Shown: in pieces, positions 1 to 12,213 of the stretch
Numbering within the stretch: position 1 is the first letter of the stretch
How the letters are laid out: every line of letters begins with the position of its first letter
NCBI RefSeq assembly: GCF_040712315.1
Contig: NC_134020.1
Span: 46,051,751-46,115,750, forward strand
DNA length: 64,000 bases
Origin: Castanea sativa
Lineage: Eukaryota; Streptophyta; Magnoliopsida; Fagales; Fagaceae
Reading direction: 5' to 3'
Position numbers and translations under genes: made by a program
Notes under the pieces: model-generated
Told to the model about the DNA's origin: nothing
The model's input: the letters and a program-made list of their open reading frames with translations, nothing else
Databases searched by the model: none

Positions 1-117
1 AAACCCACATCCTTAATTTATTTATTATATTAATCTAAACTAATTAATATTAGTTGTAGAATCACAATTGCTCTGTTTTGGAGACCTTGAAATTGGAACC
101 AATCGCTCTGTGAATCT

Positions 118-148
118 CAAAGAGAGAGAGCGAGAGAGAGAGAGAGAG
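118..148 (+). repeat. GA-repeat in VAMP714 5' leader
   Basis: A GA dinucleotide tract runs directly up to the VAMP714 start codon. GA/CT tracts are common in plant 5' leaders. I see no clear TATA box in the short stretch upstream that the window includes. Confidence 0.6.
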
Positions 149-3100
149 ATGGCTATATTGTACGCTGTGGTGGCGCGAGGGACGGTGGTGCTGGCGGAGT
201 TCAGCGCGGTGACGGGGAATACAGGCGCGGTGGCGAGGCGGATCTTGGAGAAGCTGCCGTCGGAGGCTGATTCGAGACTCTGTTTCTCTCAGGATTCGTA
301 CATCTTTCACATACTTCGATCCGATGGCCTCACTTTCCTCTGCATGGCCAACAACACCTTTGGCAGTGCGTTTCTCTCTCTCTCTTTTCTATATCTATAA
401 TTCATTGAGTTAGGGGTTAAGTGTTTTGGTGTTGAGATTGATATGAATGGTTAGCTTAGGCTTTTGGGATCAGTGGCAATAGTTAAGCTATGTTTTAATA
501 AATAAAAGTAATAGGCTTCAATTTGATGTATTTTGAGGTTTTAGTTTCAATTCAATGACTTGCTGTTAAGAAAATATGTTTCTGATTATAAAGAAAGAAT
601 CGAATTCATGTTTTAATTTTAGTTTTTATCAAATTTAAATGTAAAGGAGTGTTGATTTCAGATTCTAGTTGATAATGGTATATAAGACTAGCTAGTTGAT
701 TTTTTTTTTCATTACTTGTAAATATCATGCTTTTTCATTTTTTGTTTTCACTTTGTGTTTTGGAAACCAAACAATGTGTAATATGAGAAACATTCAGACT
801 TGTTTCTGTTCTTAATTCTGTGCATCAAAGCTGTGATCTTTTGAGTTTCTATGTAGATGTTATGGTTTGTAGTTGAGCATGTTGATTGTCTGATTGAGGA
901 AATCTCTGGAATTTGTCTTGTTTTAGAAATGAGGAATTTTGTAATGAATAATTCATCCGTGTTCCCCTATTTCTTTTCTTTTCTTTTCTTTTTTTCAATT
1001 TTATTCCAGCCATCTTTGTGATTTTACAGTGCATTAGTTTTTGCCTTGGTACAGGGAGGATTCCTTTTTCTTACTTGGAGGATATTCACATGAGATTCAT
1101 GAAAAACTATGGTAGAGTAGCCAACTATGCACCTGCTTATGCAATGAACGATGAGTTTTCAAGGGTCTTACATCAGCAAATGGAATTTTTCTCTAGTAAT
1201 CCTAGTGCAGATACCCTAAACCGAGTTAGAGGGGAAGTTGGTGAGGCAAGTATCTTCTATTTGTGTTGTAAATTTGCTTTCTGTTTCTTTTTCTTTTTTT
1301 GATAGAGGATGAGTAAATTTTATTTATAGTTTTAAATCATTAGTACAATGAGACTTTGGTGGGTATACTGGATGTAAACCCTCCTAAAATGACAGACCTC
1401 AAAAATGTAAAGAGGAGAAGAATAATACAAGATCATTTAATCGCCCCAAATCAGCTAGAAGTCAAGAGAAAAAAGGTGTAACAAACTTCAACTTAATCCT
1501 CATTGATGACAACTCCTGCCCTTCAAAAAGCCTTCAATTCCTCTACCTTCACAAAGTCCACATCAAGCACAGAGAATCTGTTTAGCTTCCTCTCCAATCT
1601 TGAAGCAACACAAGCACAAATTTGGGCATCACTCACCAAATACAAAACATCACAAAGGCAAACTCTGATAATTCTCTAGCAAAAGAACAGTGGAGGAGCA
1701 AATGATCCAGATTTTCGCAACTCCTCTTACACATACAACACCAATCAACCATAATCATACCTCTTTTAATGAGGTTGTCAATGGTGGGAATCTTTCTCTA
1801 GAAAGTGCCAAACCCACTTACTTAGTAATGCAAAATTAAAAGCACTAAGTTTTCTAATGTGCAGCCCTCCCATTCTCATTCGTAATACCCCCTATTTTCA
1901 ATAAACCAAATGAACTTTCTTTTCCTCCACTAACTCCCCCCTTCCCCAAAAGACACAAGCAATCCTGTTGTAACTTTTTTAATCGATTGGAAACACTAAT
2001 AGGAATTGTAAATAAAGGCATATAATATGTGGTCACGATTGAAAGAGTGCTCTTGATGAGGGTAACTCTAATCTTTAGAAAGTATGTATGTTCCACACAA
2101 CAAGCCACCTCTCAGTCCTTTCAATTAAACTGCTCCACAATGAAGTAGCCTTAAAATTTGTCCCCAAAGGAACAGCACATTAGTTTATTATTATTGTTTT
2201 TTAATTCAATAATAACAAGGGGGGAGGGGGGCTTTAAACCATGGTTCTCCTAGTAAAGGATAGCAAACTATGCCATTGAGCTACAAGACTATTGGCATAT
2301 CTGTTGTAGACTTAACATGCATGATAGTGCAAAAAAACTCTATTCGCTGAAACCTTCTAGAAAATTTCATTTCTAAGCATTGTAGCATATGTTGGATCTA
2401 TGATTCTGCAGAAATATGACTTTTCACTTTCTTCTCCTGTTTCATGTTATGCTCTCTCTCTCTCTCTCTCTTCGCCTTTTCTTTTTGTCAGTTGTTTATT
2501 ATAGCTGTAGTCCTTGCGCTTTTTTTGTGCTCACAATAACCAAAAATCTGGTATCCAGATACGTACTATCATGGTGGAGAACATTGAGAAGATTCTGGAG
2601 AGAGGTGACCGGATTGAACTTCTAGTTGATAAAACTGCAACAATGCAAGACAGTGCATTTCACTTCAAGAAACAGTCCAAGCGACTTCGTCGAGCTCTCT
2701 GGATGAAAAATGCCAAGCTATTGTGAGTACTTCCTGTTTTCTCTTACCACTTTGGCTTTATGAATACATTAATGCTCAGTGAATGTTATGAATTAGAGTC
2801 TTACCAGTTGTTAGTAAAGATCTATCATCCTAGGGTAGAAAAGAAAATGAAGAGAAGATTAATAGCTTTTTTTGGGGGTGGGGGGTGTATTAAAATCTAA
2901 CTCAAGGAAGTTCCACATTTATGTTGATCCCTTTTTTTCCACACATATTCCTTTTGAAGGATGTGGAGACTGGAGAGTAAATCATCACTCTGCTGTATGA
3001 TTGTTGTATTTTAGAGATATTCTTTTTGGGCTTATGTCTGCCTCATGAGAATCCTATTTTCCATGTTCTGCTCTATTTTTATTAACATTATTTTGTTCTG

Positions 3101-3296
3101 GAAGTTGGGAGTTGTTCTTTTAAAATGGAAGTCCTTTCTTTTCTTTTTGATGTGCACCTTTCATATCTCTGTATTTAATACATATTCTAATATGATGATT
3201 TTTTTTTATCTTCATAAATAAGTGTCGTCTTATCTATAAACACTTGCTGTAATTTTAAGGTAAATTTTGCAGAATTGCTACATATCTTTTCTCTCT

Positions 3297-3335
<39 letters not shown>

Positions 3336-5549
3336 GGTAATTTTGCAGAAGTGCTAATAGGAGACTCATGTTTTTTTTGGTAAGTAGTCTTAGGTCTTAA
3401 GTAATGTGTCCATGAGTTATGATTTGTTGAATATGGTAGTTGAGTTGTTGAGATTAACTGCCAAAACAAAGGACAACAGATTTAGTTTGGTCACAAGGAC
3501 AAAGGAATCTCTTTGCATATATTGGTCTCTCAAATTTAGTTCTATTTTAATCTCTGAAAAAAACTAAATTTGTCCTCAAAAAATTTAAAACATATCCCAG
3601 TTGGTCCTTCCATCTTTGCGTGGCTAACAAGCATCTTGGTGGCTCTTTTCTTGACATGGTGCTGATCCATGACAGCTCAGCTTCAGGTTGTGCAAAGTCC
3701 ACCACATCATAAATCCCCACCCCATTAGCTCAAAAACCCCAAGATTAGAAACCCCCAACATCTAAAATCCCTGAAATCACCACCAACTTGGAATTCTCTC
3801 CAAACGCTTACATCCCTCATAAAGCACTGTTTCAGGAGGAGGAAAAGATGCTTGAGGGAGAGTAATGTGAGGATTTGGGGGAATTTCGTGTTGTTGGTCA
3901 TTGTATGGATTTTTTTACTTTGTGGGTTTTGATTTTGGGCTATTGGAGTTGGGATTTTTTATGTAATGATCTTTGCACCACATGTAGTCAAGCTCTCATC
4001 AATCAACCTCACATAAATAAATAAAAAAGCCACCCAAGCCCTCCATTAGCCATGTAAGCAGGAATTATAACAGCACACAGACGGTAGGCGTAAATTGGAT
4101 ACTTTAATTTTTTGAGAACTAAAAAAATAATAATAATAAATTTCTTGACTAAAATAGAACTTTGCCCAAATTGGATGGACCAAATGTATATTTTTTGCTA
4201 AAGACAAAAGAAATGTGAAAATTTAGAAGAAGAGGTTTCGGAAGAAAATGTGATGGTCTATGACTTCAAGCAGTTGAACTTCATGAGATTTGAATACTGA
4301 AGCACACTGAATGCCTCCCCTTCCCCCTCTATCCGTCTGCTGCTTCCCATCCTCTTTCCTCATCCGGCCAGCCCCTCATTATCCACCCCTCTACCTATTT
4401 AGATTGACTACCGAAAAACACCCATGGCCTAAGCTTGCAGTCAATCTTTAAGAAAACCATTGGTGATCAAATCTCATTTGTTCACGGCGGCGTTTGCAAA
4501 AGCCGCTTTTTTTCCCCTTCACCCACCAGCGACACTGACCTGCCACATCGACAAAATGACTGAAGCTCAACTTTCCTACATATACAGTGTGGTTTCTTGC
4601 AAAGGAGATACACTGATTGATGAACACCCCTAGTTTTATATGATGCAGCCATGCAGGACAAGGGTAGGGACATTGAGATAAAGGGGGGAAAAAAGGGATA
4701 GAACAGGGCAAATCCTAGGCTTCAGCACCTAGAATCTGTCTGAAAACCTTTGTCTGAAAACCTTAGGCAAATCCTAAACTTTATATGGAGCCTCTTTTTG
4801 GCTTCATGGATTAAATTTAGCTGCAATTACATTTCATAAATTCCTCAATCACATAAAAGCCAAATTTAAAATTCAAAAATAAAATTTGGTATCTCAAAGA
4901 AAATCTGAAATATTTATGGTTTTGCTCCCTGCATCATTATATTGCCAAGGATATTGGACTGTATGTCATAAACTTAATAAGTTATATACTGGCTCTTTCT
5001 AATTAACTCATGCCTGAGAGTTCTACATGACACAAAATGATATATTTTGTGTAAGAACCGCCTGATTAATTGTTTAGTCTACTGTCATCTAGAAGAGGTT
5101 TTCTGATTCTGTTTAATCATGAGTTTCATCTTTTTCGATTGGTATGTTAAACAAGTATGTCGTAGGTCTTGAATCTAAAACCTCACTCACCACTTCTTTC
5201 CTTATGGGAATATGAAATGCCATTTGAGCTAGATCTCTTTGGCCAGCCTTTATTATCTGCATAATTATTCCACATATGGGTTGCTTTACAGAATGAAGAA
5301 TTTGATTATATACTATTAATTATTAGTGTTATGCAGTATCCTGATAATACAATTGGTAATGATTGGAAGTATACAAACATGTTAAAAGTTTCTATCTGCT
5401 AATAGCCTTTGGGCATTTTAATTCTCATGCATCTGAACTTTTTTTTTTTTAATGACAGGGCACTGTTGACAGGCTTGATTGTTGTGTTGCTGTACATAAT
5501 AATTGCTATTTGTTGTGGAGGCATCACCCTACCTTCCTGCAGATCTTGA
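149..5549 (+). CDS. VAMP714: Vesicle-associated membrane protein 714 (VAMP7-type R-SNARE)
   Basis: Four exons: 149-365, 1055-1245, 2559-2722, 5459-5549, giving 663 nt and 220 residues, the usual length of plant VAMP71 proteins. R-SNAREs sit on transport vesicles and pair with Q-SNAREs on the target membrane. Residues 1 to about 115 form the longin domain (starts MAILYAVVARGT). The SNARE motif runs about 125-185, with the expected zero-layer arginine near R151 in KILERGD. A tail anchor follows (about 192-210), and the protein ends in GGITLPSCRS. Residue choices match Arabidopsis VAMP714 as I remember it, for example FHFKKQSKRLRRALW. Intron 2 has a GC donor (GAG, then GCAAGT). Introns 2 and 3 are long and hold a LINE piece, a SINE-like piece and a TIR-like element. 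The start is the first ATG after a GA-rich leader, and the reading phase holds across every junction. It looks functional. Confidence 0.95.
1380..2180 (-). mobile_element. Degenerate L1-type LINE fragment (RT C-terminus and zf-RVT)
   Basis: On the minus strand, 2108-1854 encodes a remnant of the C-terminal part of a plant non-LTR reverse transcriptase (RVTLIKSTLSIVTTYYMPLF, then NRLKKLQQD). Further along, 1740-1681 reads as the zinc-finger-like tail of such ORFs (CCMCKRSCENLDHLLLHC). Stops and frame changes break it up. It lies antisense inside VAMP714 intron 2. Family assignment rests on remembered motif patterns. The ends are approximate. Confidence 0.75.
2228..2300 (-). mobile_element. tRNA-derived SINE-like fragment
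   Basis: Read on the minus strand it has an A-box-like CTTGTAGCTCAATGGC and, about 45 nt later, a B-box-like segment (CATGGTTTAAAGCCC). It resembles the elements at 21855 and 41649. An A-rich tail is not clear. Located in VAMP714 intron 2. Confidence 0.45.
3490..4215. mobile_element. Degenerate element with long terminal inverted repeats
   Basis: Sequence around 3520-3620 (TTGGTC, then AGTTCTATTTTAATCTC, then TTGGTCCTTCC) is loosely the reverse complement of 4070-4200. The interior has no coding sequence. This looks like an old non-autonomous DNA element with terminal inverted repeats of roughly 130 bp, inside VAMP714 intron 3. A 30-base T tract lies just upstream (about 3301-3332). The borders are uncertain and no target duplication was established. 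Confidence 0.4.
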
Positions 5550-6810
5550 TTTCTACCGGATATTAGCTCTACCAAGGTATGCAACTGATGGCTTTTTAAA
5601 TGATGTCAGTCCGATTCTGTTAGAGAAGCTCTGAAGGTTTCGTGGATCAGATTTTTGACAGTTATATGGAAATATGATATCTTTATCTCTGCAAGGTTCC
5701 AGTAATTATCCTGATGCTTCTCTTGCCGTTGGAACCCTGATGAGAGCTGTTGCAGTTGCTATGCTTCATCTCTGTATTTTGTATATGTATGAATTTATAG
5801 TATATTCATTATTTGGTACAGAGGTTTTTTTTGGTATAATTTCAACACTCAACATGCTATTATATACGAGTATTCCGTCAATTTACTCATTCTATTTCCT
5901 CATATGGACAGTGTTGATTCCTCATTTTATGTAGTTCTTTTTATTTATGACATGACTTAATAATGCAGTCACAAGAGCAAGCCCATTCAGGTCCTTATAC
6001 ATATGTGGTCAACGCCGCTTTGCTGTTGCTTTCCTACTTTTTAATGTTGCAGACTGAAGTCACTGAACAAATTTGTGGATGTTTAGTGAAATACATGTTG
6101 TTAGATAGTGTTTCTGAAAAATGACATAAGAGAATGTAGTGATCTGAAGTCACATTCTTCCTAAACTGTGCGTTAATTTGAAAAACTGTAGGCATAGTTT
6201 TTTCATCTGTTTTCAAATTGGTAATGCGTGTGCTCACAAATGCATTTTCAGCCTTATTAATATGTAGGATTGTAATTGAGCCGAGTATTCAAGTTTAATT
6301 GACGCACTTCAAACATTTGACTCAGCTTTTCAACAAGTCAATCTTAAGCTGTAATTGAGCAGCCTAAATCAAGTTGAGCTCAGTAATCTCATACCAAATC
6401 AATGTGAATTGAGCTTGACTTGTTAAGCTTTTTTTAGCCTAAATTATGGAAACTTATGCCTGAAGCTTAGAAGTCCCATGCCATGACATCCAGATGAGAC
6501 TGGAAGAAGGGAAAGGTTTTAAAATATTGAGCATATTACAGGGAAATATATTGACAAATCTGCTGTTATATGATGCAATCATGCAAGCTACATTATCTGA
6601 AATCTGAATGCGGTTTTCCCGCTCGGAAATAATTCGCTTGAGGACAAATAAAGTCAATCGTTTGGGAGTTACTTTGAGCTGGCCAAAACTTTCACATGCT
6701 TATTACATGAACAGAGAATCTACTTTTTGACAGACTTGTTGGCTGTAGCTTAGCTTTTCGTACACTTTTTCCACCCTTTCGTCTTTCCTTCGGTGGCCTA
6801 TGGTTATACT
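5550..6810. other. VAMP714 3' flank, no gene seen
   Basis: AT-rich sequence holding the presumed VAMP714 3' UTR and spacer. Short open frames here have no recognisable protein features. No RNA gene was seen. Confidence 0.6.
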
Positions 6811-7408
6811 TAGGGAGGCAAAATTAAATAATATCCTAAATTCAACATGATACGACACGAAATTAGTAAATTATAGATTGAAACTTAATAGGTTAGAGTT
6901 ACATTCGAATTGATATGATTGGTCCGTTTAATAAATAGATTAAGTTAATGTCCAATTTATGGAATTTGTTTGACTTAATTAACCTATTTAATTAAATGAC
7001 AATTTACTACTATACCCTTCAAATCCTAGATATATAAACTTATTAATTGTTGTGATTTATTTTATTTGACATATTATGGTTAATTATTTGTGATATTGAG
7101 ATATGCCTTAATTTTGAATGATTATCTGTGATACAGTTACTAGTTAATTCTGAATTTTATATTAAAAATATTTATTTTTTTGGTTTTTCATAATTCAATT
7201 TGGTTAATACGCAATTTTTTTCTTCATTTTGATAAAATCTGATAATCAGGTCAACACCATTGACCCGTTTAGTAAATGTGTCATATTAAGGTTGAGGAAT
7301 CTTGACTCATTGAATAATCATGTCCAGTTAGTATTGACCCATATAGTCAAATACTCATGAGTCAATACGACATATTCCCAACACGTGAACACGAATTGCC
7401 ACCTCTAG
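6811..7408. mobile_element. Degenerate DNA element, about 600 bp
   Basis: The left end (TTAGGGAGGCAAAATTAA) and the reverse complement of the right end (CTAGAGGTGGCAATTCG) are related. The interior repeats phrases such as TTGACCCGTTTA and TTGACCCATAT, a style common in non-coding plant DNA elements. No ORF. The family is not assigned. Confidence 0.4.
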
Positions 7409-8280
7409 TTGTTCAAGTCTAAATCTTCTATCCCACTTTTCCTATCTCACCATATGCTCCACAAATAAAAAATTGCCAAGTGTACAGATACTTAATTAAA
7501 TACTAATTTTCTCCTTTTATTTCAGTTTCCTAAAATAAAAACCAACACATCCACACCAACCACCATCACTAGTCCACCACCACCAACTAGCGCCGCTACC
7601 ACTTCACCAACAACAATCCACCATCAGTTATGTTAATGTTTAGATATACCGTACAATTTTTCGAATATGCTGGATGTTTGTTCAACCAAAGTATTCTCAA
7701 GGGGTCAATGTTTGTTTTATTATGAAATTCTTCTTAAAATCAAACCAAATGGACCTGTGCTCTCATATCATGAAACAGTCCCTTTCTATTTCAAAAGCAA
7801 ATGCAGGATCCTAAATTCCTAAGACAATAATATCAAAGTATATACCCAAAGGATTTTATGTTAAATACCAAAAGAAAATCACAGATACAGAGCCACTTGA
7901 TATTAGTTTTTTGTTTTCTAACATACTTTATCAATCTACCAAAATAGACCATTGGTTGGTGGATTCGATGAATAGGTGCTAGTTGATGAAAGGACAACGC
8001 AATTTCTCTATACTTGTACATTCTCATGGATTTGAAAACAACGGGGCATTGATAGATGGTCATTGTAAACTTGTAGTGGCATCGGCACTGGTTGGTGGTG
8101 GTGGACTAGTGACAGTGACTGGTGGGGATGTTCTGGTTTTTATTTTAGGAAACTGAAATAAGAGAAAGCAGAAAATTAACATTTAATTAAGTAGGTAGAC
8201 ACTTGGCATTTTTTATATATTTGTGGAGCATAAAGTGGGATAGGAAAAATGAGACAAAAGTTTTGGACTCCTAGTTGTAT
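7409..8280. mobile_element. Foldback element, about 870 bp, arms about 200 bp
   Basis: The segment 7420-7610 (including CTATCCCACTTTTCC, TATGCTCCACAAAT and TTTCAGTTTCCTAAAATAAA) reappears in reverse complement at 8085-8260 (TTTATTTTAGGAAACTGAAA, then ATTTGTGGAGCATAAAG, then GGATAGGAAAAATG). These arms surround about 450 bp of non-coding sequence, as in a foldback or Mutator-like non-autonomous element. Its left edge abuts the previous element. Terminal bases and target duplication are not firmly set. Confidence 0.65.
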
Positions 8281-8359
8281 TGCCGACTTCATGCCTAGCA
8301 TGGAAAATGCTTACATAGTGAAACCCACTTGTCAAATCCATGTGAATCAAAAGAAATTA

Positions 8360-8565
8360 TTAGGTCCACCAGGAAGATTGCTGATGTGGTCCTCTCAACT
8401 AATGAGATGATGTCATTTTTGTAAATGTGTGAGTGAGTTTCCTAATCAGCACAAAGAATAAGAAATAAAAAATTATCATGTGATGTCACATTTGTATAAA
8501 TAATAGTATTTTATTGATTGGAAGGTCAAGAAGGACAATATCAGTAATCCTTCTGGTAGACCTAA
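8360..8565. mobile_element. MITE with about 35-bp terminal inverted repeats
   Basis: The left end TTAGGTCCACCAGGAAGATT and the reverse complement of the right end, TTAGGTCTACCAGAAGGATT, match closely and continue (CTGATGTGGTCC against CTGATATTGTCC). The element is 206 bp with no ORF. Its size and ends are those of a MITE. The superfamily is not assigned because the target duplication is unclear. Confidence 0.7.
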
Positions 8566-9742
8566 CAATTTCTCGTGAACCAAGTCATTCAAGGCAATGG
8601 TATTTTCCTTTTCTTTTACTTGCTATTAACTCCCATATGTTTACTACCAAATATGTTTTGGCTTATGGTAATAAACATTAATCATATAGAACTTACCTAT
8701 AAATTTAAACTTTATCATATCTATAAAAAAAATATTGACAAGTTTGGTAAATGAATTATTTAATGTACTACTAATTTTTGACAATTAGATTAAAAAAAAA
8801 AAAAAAACATAATGTTGACTTTGTCTTTGTGGTCCATCGTCCATGGTATAGCCTGATAGGACTAAATAGAGGATGGTTCACATAATGCTATGCTATTTAA
8901 GTATTTATCAGTGGTATTAAGTACTTTGTACTTTTGCTCTCTATCTACTAGTTTAACAATCAGTTTAAAATCTGGCCTATAGTGATTTGTGAAACAATTT
9001 GCAAATTAGATCCCTCAACCCAGCCAGGGGAGGAGGGTGCCGATGAGTCATGTGTTTGATGTTTTGGCGGTTTCTGAGCCGATGTAGATGATATGACAAA
9101 AGCTAAGGAGTGTTTTTGCCACTACCAAGAATGCTCTCAGTAGGTGTGTGACACCCAGTAACGTACAAGATGGAATCTGTGGGGTCCTACTCCATACATC
9201 ATACTACATGCCTAACTCTCCATTAAAATTTGCCCACCAACTCTGGTGGGTGGTACACCACCAAGTAGGCTTCTACCCAATGTGGCAAACTCACAACACC
9301 TGTTACCATTGACCCCATCAACCACTCTAAGAACATCCCATAGGTTAAGTAAAAGCATAATAATCTCAATAATAGATAATGAGATCAAAAACATTATCTC
9401 TAATGGATTCTCTAAAGCATGATTTTTTTTTTTTTTTGCTCATAAACAATAGCTCATCAAGTCTGGTGGGCTACTGTACATTAGCAAAAGAATAAAATTA
9501 AATAAAAAATTAGCAAAGAATGGAGTGGGATGGGTACAGGGATATGTGTGTTAAAAAATGAATAAATAATAAATGAATAAATAATATTTAAATGAGATAG
9601 AGAAAATGATAGAGAATTTGTTGGAAGATATATTTTATAAATGTGGATAGATAAAAGGTAAAAGTTACTGTTCACTCATCAGATAGTACAAAAATTTGAA
9701 GAAACTGCTAGAAATGCTCTAAGATATCTAAAGTACCCAACA

Positions 9743-9779
<37 letters not shown>

Positions 9780-9835
9780 GTTAAAATACATGTAACATTG
9801 TGAGCTTCAAGCTAATATTAGATGATAGTCAAAAT
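8566..9835. other. AT-rich spacer with an AT microsatellite
   Basis: No gene recognised. It holds a poly-A run near 8791-8807, a (TA)n tract at about 9747-9777 and unassigned AT-rich sequence that is probably old repeat. Confidence 0.5.
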
Positions 9836-10018
9836 GTCTATTTGGGATCCACTTATTTTGCTAAAATTAAAATTTTTTTGTTAAAAGTACATAATTGAAA
9901 TAGTATAATAGGACTCATGAATAATATCAAAAAGTGCAATGGACCCCATGAATAGTAGCAAAAATAAGCTGAACAATAAAATAAGTTCACAAAAATAATT
10001 TTTGTCAAACACACACTA
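9836..10018. mobile_element. MITE copy A (GTCTATTTGGGA ends)
   Basis: Starts GTCTATTTGGGATCCACTTA and ends with a diverged inverted copy near TTTGTCAAACACACACTAAG. The interior shares AGTATAATAGGACTCATGAA and AATAGTAGCAAAAATAAGCT with matching stretches at 25669-25846 and 57671-57860, so these are three members of one family. The termini resemble hAT-type MITEs; no 8-bp target duplication was proven. Confidence 0.6.
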
Positions 10019-10522
10019 AGACAATTCAAAATTGGCTAATTTGATTCTTGATTACCTAGAGAAAGAAAGAAAATTGAGTAATAATTTAGGGATCATCAAG
10101 TGGGGTTTAGGGATCAAATTGGTCAATTTTAAAATGTTTTGAATTTGATTGATATTAGCCCAAATTTTAGGAGTGTTGGTTGTATTTTATCTTTTATTTT
10201 ATTATTATTGTTAAGATAATAAATTATAGTTGGTGCGTTAATAAATATATAGTAATAATAGTCCATGTAAAATGGTTTCACATTGATCACAAACTCACTT
10301 TCAAATGAAATGTAAAAGGAAAGGAAAAAATAAAGTGAAATTTATTGTTATCATTATATTACAATAATACTATAGAGTTCATTACTAGTGCTTCTGTGAA
10401 CAAAGCAAAGCCAACTTGATGGATGGGACGTGAACTGGGTCTGACTACATATCCTTTTTTGTCATTTTCATTGGAGATTAAAATATTCAATGTATAACTT
10501 GGTACGACCTCTATAATTCCCA

Positions 10523-10532
10523 TTATTTAAAT
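10523..10532 (+). promoter_or_regulatory. Possible TATA element of the lycopene cyclase gene
   Basis: TATTTAAATA lies 176 bp before the cyclase start codon, a plausible place for a TATA box with a leader of about 140 nt. The surroundings are AT-rich, so chance is not excluded. Confidence 0.3.
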
Positions 10533-10707
10533 AATAGGCACGAAATGCCGAAATCAGGTTGACACTGCACAATGTGCAGTATCATTTTCCAGATATATTT
10601 TGGATTCCTTTTTGCACGTATCTCTCCCATCCCATTTCTTCCTTTAAAATACTAACAGAGTTCCACCTTTTCATTTACCTTAAGTCCTTCCCATCTCCCA
10701 GAATTCC

Positions 10708-12213
10708 ATGGGGACTCTTGTCAGGCTATTTTCCCCACCACCAACTACACTATGTACTAACAAGTTTTTCCTATCACCCACTATCCCTTCAATCTCTTCT
10801 CCAAGACACAATACCACATCTTCAACAAAGAAGCATCAATATTACAGAACTCAAAGCAGCAAGTTTGGAAATTTCCTTGACTTGAAGCCTGAAACTACTC
10901 AACCTGAATGTTTGGATTTTGATCTCTCATGGTGGGACCCCAAGTCTGATAGGCCCCACTTTGATGTGATCATCATTGGGACTGGCCCAGCTGGACTTCG
11001 TCTTGCAGAGCAAGTGTCTCGCTATGGAATCAAGGTTTGTTGTGTTGACCCTTCTCCGCTTTCCGTGTGGCCTAATAACTATGGTGTTTGGGTTGATGAG
11101 TTTGAAAGCTTGAAGCTTGAGGATTGCTTTGACAAAACATGGCCTATGGCCTGTGTTTATCTCGATGAAAACAAGACCAAGTATTTAGACCGACCCTATG
11201 GTAGAGTTAGTAGGAAAAAACTAAAAACGAAACTAATGGAAGGTTGTGTGTCCAATGGTGTTAAATTTCATGAGGCTAAGGTTTGGAAAATTGAGCACCA
11301 AGAGTTTGAGTCTTTCATTATGTGTGATGATGGGAATGAATTGAAGGCAAGCTTAATTGTTGATGCGAGTGGCTTTGCAAGTAGTTTTATTGAGTATGAT
11401 AAGAAAAGGAATCATGGGTATCAGATTGCTCATGGAATTTTAGCTGAAGTGGAAGAACACCCTTTTGACTTGGATAAGATGGTTCTTATGGATTGGAGAG
11501 ATACCCATCTGGGAAATGAGCCTTATTTGCGAGTTAAAAATTCAAGGTTTCCTACTTTTCTATATGCAATGCCGTTTGATTCAAATTTGGTATTTTTAGA
11601 AGAGACTTCTCTGGTTTCTCGGCCTGTGTTGTCTTATAAGGAAGTGAAGTCAAGGATGGTAGCAAGATTAAGGCATTTAGGAATTAGAGTGAAGAGGGTA
11701 TTGGAGGATGAGAAGTGTTTGATCCCAATGGGAGGTCCACTCCCAAAACTCCCTCAGAGTCTAATGGCAATTGGTGGGACTTCTGGGGTTGTTCACCCTT
11801 CAACAGGGTACATGGTGGCTAGGTCAATGGCTCTGGCACCAGTCTTAGCTGATGCCATCGCTGAGTGCCTTGGCTCAACCAGGATGATCAGAGGGCAGCC
11901 ACTTTATCATAGAGCGTGGAATGGCTTGTGGCCAATTCAAAGGAGGTGTACAAGAGAATTTTACTCTTTTGGAATGGAGACTTTATTGAAGCTTGATTTG
12001 GATGGAACAAGAAGGTTCTTTGATGCTTTCTTTAATTTGGATCCATATCAGTGGCAAGGATTCCTTTCCTCAAGGTTGTCCCTTCAAGAGCTTCTTCTAC
12101 TAAGCTTAACTCTGTTTGGGCGTGCTTCGAATATGTCCAGGTTTGATATTGTCACAAAGTGTCCTGTGCCCTTGGCTAAAATGGTGGGTAAACTAGCAAT
12201 AGAAACCATCTAA
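10708..12213 (+). CDS. CYC-B: Lycopene beta-cyclase, chromoplast type (CYC-B/CCS-like)
   Basis: Single-exon gene, 501 residues. It belongs to the plant carotenoid cyclase family that closes the beta rings of lycopene in plastids; the same clade includes pepper capsanthin-capsorubin synthase. Residues 1 to about 50 are rich in Ser/Thr/Pro with few acidic residues, as in a plastid transit peptide. The dinucleotide-binding fold starts at about 86 (DVIIIGTGPAGLRLAEQ, first Gly 91). VDASGF marks the middle, the FLEET catalytic motif is at 296-300, and IGGTSGVVHPSTGYMV spans 355-370. The C-terminal stretch (LKLDLDGTRRFFDAFFNLDP, then FLSSRLS, then LFGRASNMSRFDIVTKCP) resembles CYC-B/CCS more than leaf LCYB. 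No intron is expected in this clade. Substrate preference cannot be decided from sequence alone. The start codon sits before the transit peptide, and no stop or frameshift was found. Confidence 0.93.
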   Translation: MGTLVRLFSPPPTTLCTNKFFLSPTIPSISSPRHNTTSSTKKHQYYRTQSSKFGNFLDLKPETTQPECLDFDLSWWDPKSDRPHFDVIIIGTGPAGLRLAEQVSRYGIKVCCVDPSPLSVWPNNYGVWVDEFESLKLEDCFDKTWPMACVYLDENKTKYLDRPYGRVSRKKLKTKLMEGCVSNGVKFHEAKVWKIEHQEFESFIMCDDGNELKASLIVDASGFASSFIEYDKKRNHGYQIAHGILAEVEEHPFDLDKMVLMDWRDTHLGNEPYLRVKNSRFPTFLYAMPFDSNLVFLEETSLVSRPVLSYKEVKSRMVARLRHLGIRVKRVLEDEKCLIPMGGPLPKLPQSLMAIGGTSGVVHPSTGYMVARSMALAPVLADAIAECLGSTRMIRGQPLYHRAWNGLWPIQRRCTREFYSFGMETLLKLDLDGTRRFFDAFFNLDPYQWQGFLSSRLSLQELLLLSLTLFGRASNMSRFDIVTKCPVPLAKMVGKLAIETI

